From Rhypophila decipiens (taxonomy: Eukaryota > Ascomycota > Sordariomycetes > Sordariales > Naviculisporaceae): DNA of 19,847 nt. Under the pieces are notes generated by a model. It searched no databases, had not been told where the DNA came from, and saw only the letters and a program-made list of their open reading frames with translations. The DNA lies in NCBI GenBank assembly GCA_033297075.1, contig MU858360.1, forward strand, positions 1-19,847, in the 5' to 3' direction. A program made the translations under genes and the position numbers. Each line of letters starts with the position of its first letter. The first letter of the stretch is position 1. Shown here in pieces: positions 18,005 to 19,847 of this stretch.

Positions 18005-18192
18005 GAGTGACTTGTGCGTCTGGTATCAGGTTTGGGGCTAGTCCCAGCTCCTTCTATTTCGAAAAACAACTAACGTTACCACCTACAATATTCACCTCTC
18101 CTTTCCTGCTCGTATTTTTTATCTACCTCACCAACTATGGCAGATTACATAGAAAGACTTAGTTTAGTACAGCTTGAACGCCCCGGAAGAAA

Positions 18193-18262
18193 GTGTAGAA
18201 CTAGTCAATGGTTTGTATATTAACTACTAGAAAGAAGCAGGATATAGAGGTTAGTTCTACAC
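18193..18262. repeat. 70-bp unit with 11-bp perfect inverted ends
   Basis: GTGTAGAACTA (18193-18203) and TAGTTCTACAC (18252-18262) are perfect complements and enclose 48 AT-rich bases. Taken from 18194 to 18261 it starts TG and ends CA, like a very short LTR remnant or a tiny MITE. No convincing target duplication (GAAA on the left, AAAA on the right). Confidence 0.45.
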
Positions 18263-19701
18263 AAAATGTGGTGGCCTGGCCCTCTGAGAGCGGATTTACC
18301 TAACAGTAGGTGGCTCACTCCCAACAACAAGGGCGTACGAACATCGGCAAGCGCTCAATCAAGGCAATGTACTTCGACTTAAGACAAAACATGTACAATC
18401 TCGACTTCGCTGGGGCCGCTCATACAAGTTTAACTTCGACCTTATTCCCTTACAATATGACGGATCATCATGGGTGTAACAACAGCGACATACCACACCA
18501 CTGAACCACAAACCCACAAAAGGGCACGATTCTAGAACGGAAGAGTCCGCTCTAGGATTGGTATGTATAGTATTGTGACGCGGGCGTGACAATGGGTTTC
18601 TGACTGCAGCTGCGCAAACTACCAGATTAGTATGCCTTGGCACTATCACAATATCCACATATCTATTAACTGGGGCCGTCAAAGTTGTGCGGACAAGTTT
18701 TTTGCTTCCTTATTCCACTTACCTTGCTTCTTTCCTGTTCTTTTGAGAATCGTTGCGCTTTGAATTCTTAAAGGTGCAATATTCCTCTTGTAAGAAAATT
18801 GAACCAGCTAGGCCTACAAATGCGAGTTTCAACTATTAAGAACAAATCAATTTAGAACAGCCCCAAAGCACGGAAAAGAGAACCTAGAGAGCTATAAAAG
18901 AGTCCTGGCAAGATTTCTTCCAATTTTCGGTTTTGTAGCAACTAGAATCGGGGTGGCAGAATAAGGCTCCAAAAGCACCGCCACCACCAGCACACCCCCG
19001 CACATGTTACAGCAGCATTAACACCGGCCCACTCACGAATTAGGAGATGGCTGAGGGCAAGATTTGGGCAGCACATATCGCTGCAGAGAGTCGTAAACAA
19101 TCGATAGGTGGGCGGGGCACGGGTGCCCACAACTAGGTCGGCCGAAGAAATTTTTTCATTAACTCAAAACCACCCTCAAGTGCAGACATAAGGAAAAAGG
19201 TAGTATTGATCGATAGAACGAATTGAGGGCTGTATACTCGTATAACTTTCGCATCATGACGACCGCTGCGGTGGTGTGTTGTTGATATGTCCTTTTTGAC
19301 CGTTTTCGTGGCGTTGGTAGATTGAGCCACCAACTACCCCAACCGCGCCCTAGTCGCCTTACTCACCCCACTACACGAATCTAAGCTGTACCACACCCCA
19401 GTGTCCAGTCCCGTGCGTCAACATTCACCCGTAGATCACATTCAAGGAATTACAGGATTTACGGTCTTATCGTTGGCTTCGTGGGAATGAGGAGAGCAGA
19501 GGATTCCGCCCCTCGCCACTAGTAACCTCAGCCAACCAGACACCAGCTGCCCAAACTGTGAGTCAGCCGAGACATCAACCGCCGACAATTGCAACCAATT
19601 TTGCGGAAAGAATCGAAGAGACGACAACAGAATCTTTTGTTACAATTTAAGGGGAGGTGATCTTTTGCGAAGGTAGTGTCTCCCTGCAGATTGGCGCCAT
19701 C
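18263..19701. other. Non-coding stretch, probably degenerate repeats
   Basis: I find no supported gene. Short open frames on both strands lack domains, signal sequences or a plausible start context. Small structures: GGGCAC/GTGCCC at about 19117-19130 and TGTTA..TAACA at about 19004-19022. Just before the ATG at 19702 is TTGGCGCCATC, which contains the palindrome TTGGCGCCA and resembles the start of some Gypsy primer-binding sites, but this is only suggestive. Confidence 0.3.
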
Positions 19702-19847
19702 ATGGCGGCGACGCAGGGCGAAATCACGGTCAACACGTCCGACCCGCCAACACCGCCCCGACGGCCGACGCGCAGCGCGAAACCGAGCGCGAAAGTACGT
19801 GAAGCCATGCAATCGCTCGAATTCGCGACAAGTATATCGACAAGAAA
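19702..19847 (+). CDS. N-terminus of an open frame entering from the right edge, possibly a retroelement gag
   Basis: ATG 19702 followed by 48 open codons to the window end. The start context is good (ATC before ATG, G after). The chain is Ala, Pro, Arg and Lys-rich (PPTPPRRPTRSAKPSAKVRE), with GC-rich third positions unlike the flanking AT-richer DNA. Such basic, proline-rich N-termini are common in fungal retroelement gag/ORF1 proteins, and repeats surround this site, but a DNA- or RNA-binding host protein fits equally. Too little is visible to name it. Confidence 0.35.
   Translation, partial: MAATQGEITVNTSDPPTPPRRPTRSAKPSAKVREAMQSLEFATSISTR

Larger units (their letters stand above)
17318..18053 (-). 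mobile_element. Relic of a Tad-like non-LTR retrotransposon ORF1 (gag-like), split by a TRIM
   Basis: Reading the minus strand, 18053-18005 encodes KELGLAPNLIPDAQVTR. After the inserted TRIM and one copy of its target duplication are skipped, the same frame continues as TGYAIRAVDAATRDLLLDE. It runs on through KWYRYAVKEVPYSF, DVRTLIEEEVATQTKVTP and SESRHG at about 17410, then loses resemblance and stops at 17320-17318. The layout (Tyr-Ala-Ile-Arg strand, VP-x-S-F, EV-x-x-QT, SRHG) is the one I know from ORF1 proteins of fungal Tad-clade LINEs, where it precedes zinc knuckles. Neither the start, the knuckles nor a reverse transcriptase is present in the window, so this is a short dead fragment. 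A gag-like gene of another retroelement class is an alternative. Confidence 0.6.

Noticed and set aside
18310..18682. Short open frames on both strands (64 and 107 codons)
   Set aside because: Length is within chance expectation and there is no recognisable motif.

Overview
The window is nuclear DNA of a filamentous ascomycete (Pezizomycotina; the class cannot be fixed from this sequence). The evidence is short GT..AG introns of about 50 to 90 nt, HET and NACHT NLR genes, DUF3433 and DUF3435 family proteins, and fungal-type retroelements. Gene density is low for a fungus and many units are broken, so this looks like an accessory, repeat-rich compartment rather than a core syntenic block.

Left part (1-4652): an open HET-NACHT gene runs off the left edge on the minus strand. 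Upstream of it lies a truncated DUF3435 tyrosine-recombinase gene (the family that includes Starship captains), then a compact T-shaped nested palindrome, then a ferric reductase gene with a frameshift and no FAD/NAD half. NLRs, ferric reductases and DUF3435 recombinases are recurrent residents of Starship giant transposons, so this trio may be eroded Starship cargo. No element boundaries are visible.

Middle part (4653-14018): a 429-bp element with 42-bp terminal inverted repeats, each carrying an 18-bp perfect palindrome; an intact orphan 245-aa gene; a two-exon small secreted protein gene; a gene-poor stretch with a possible solo LTR, a 12-bp minisatellite and a strong hairpin; a glycine-rich single-pass membrane protein; and, convergent with it, a large DUF3433-like multi-pass protein carrying an EF-hand. 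These genes appear intact.

Right part (14019-19847): a second NLR (NACHT, C2H2 fingers, ankyrin) with two homopolymer frameshifts and two in-frame TAG codons, therefore a pseudogene or partly a sequencing artefact. Beyond it is a relic of a Tad-like LINE ORF1, split by a complete 335-bp LTR-bounded miniature retroelement (92-bp LTRs, 5-bp target duplication TGTAC, polypurine tract), that is, a TRIM. The final 1.8 kb is largely non-coding, with one open reading frame entering from the right edge.

The best-supported unusual objects are the TRIM nested in a LINE relic, the palindrome-tipped MITE, the T-shaped palindrome at the break of the ferric reductase, and the co-occurrence of Starship-type gene families in decayed form. 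I see no operon-like pathway and no secondary-metabolite cluster.
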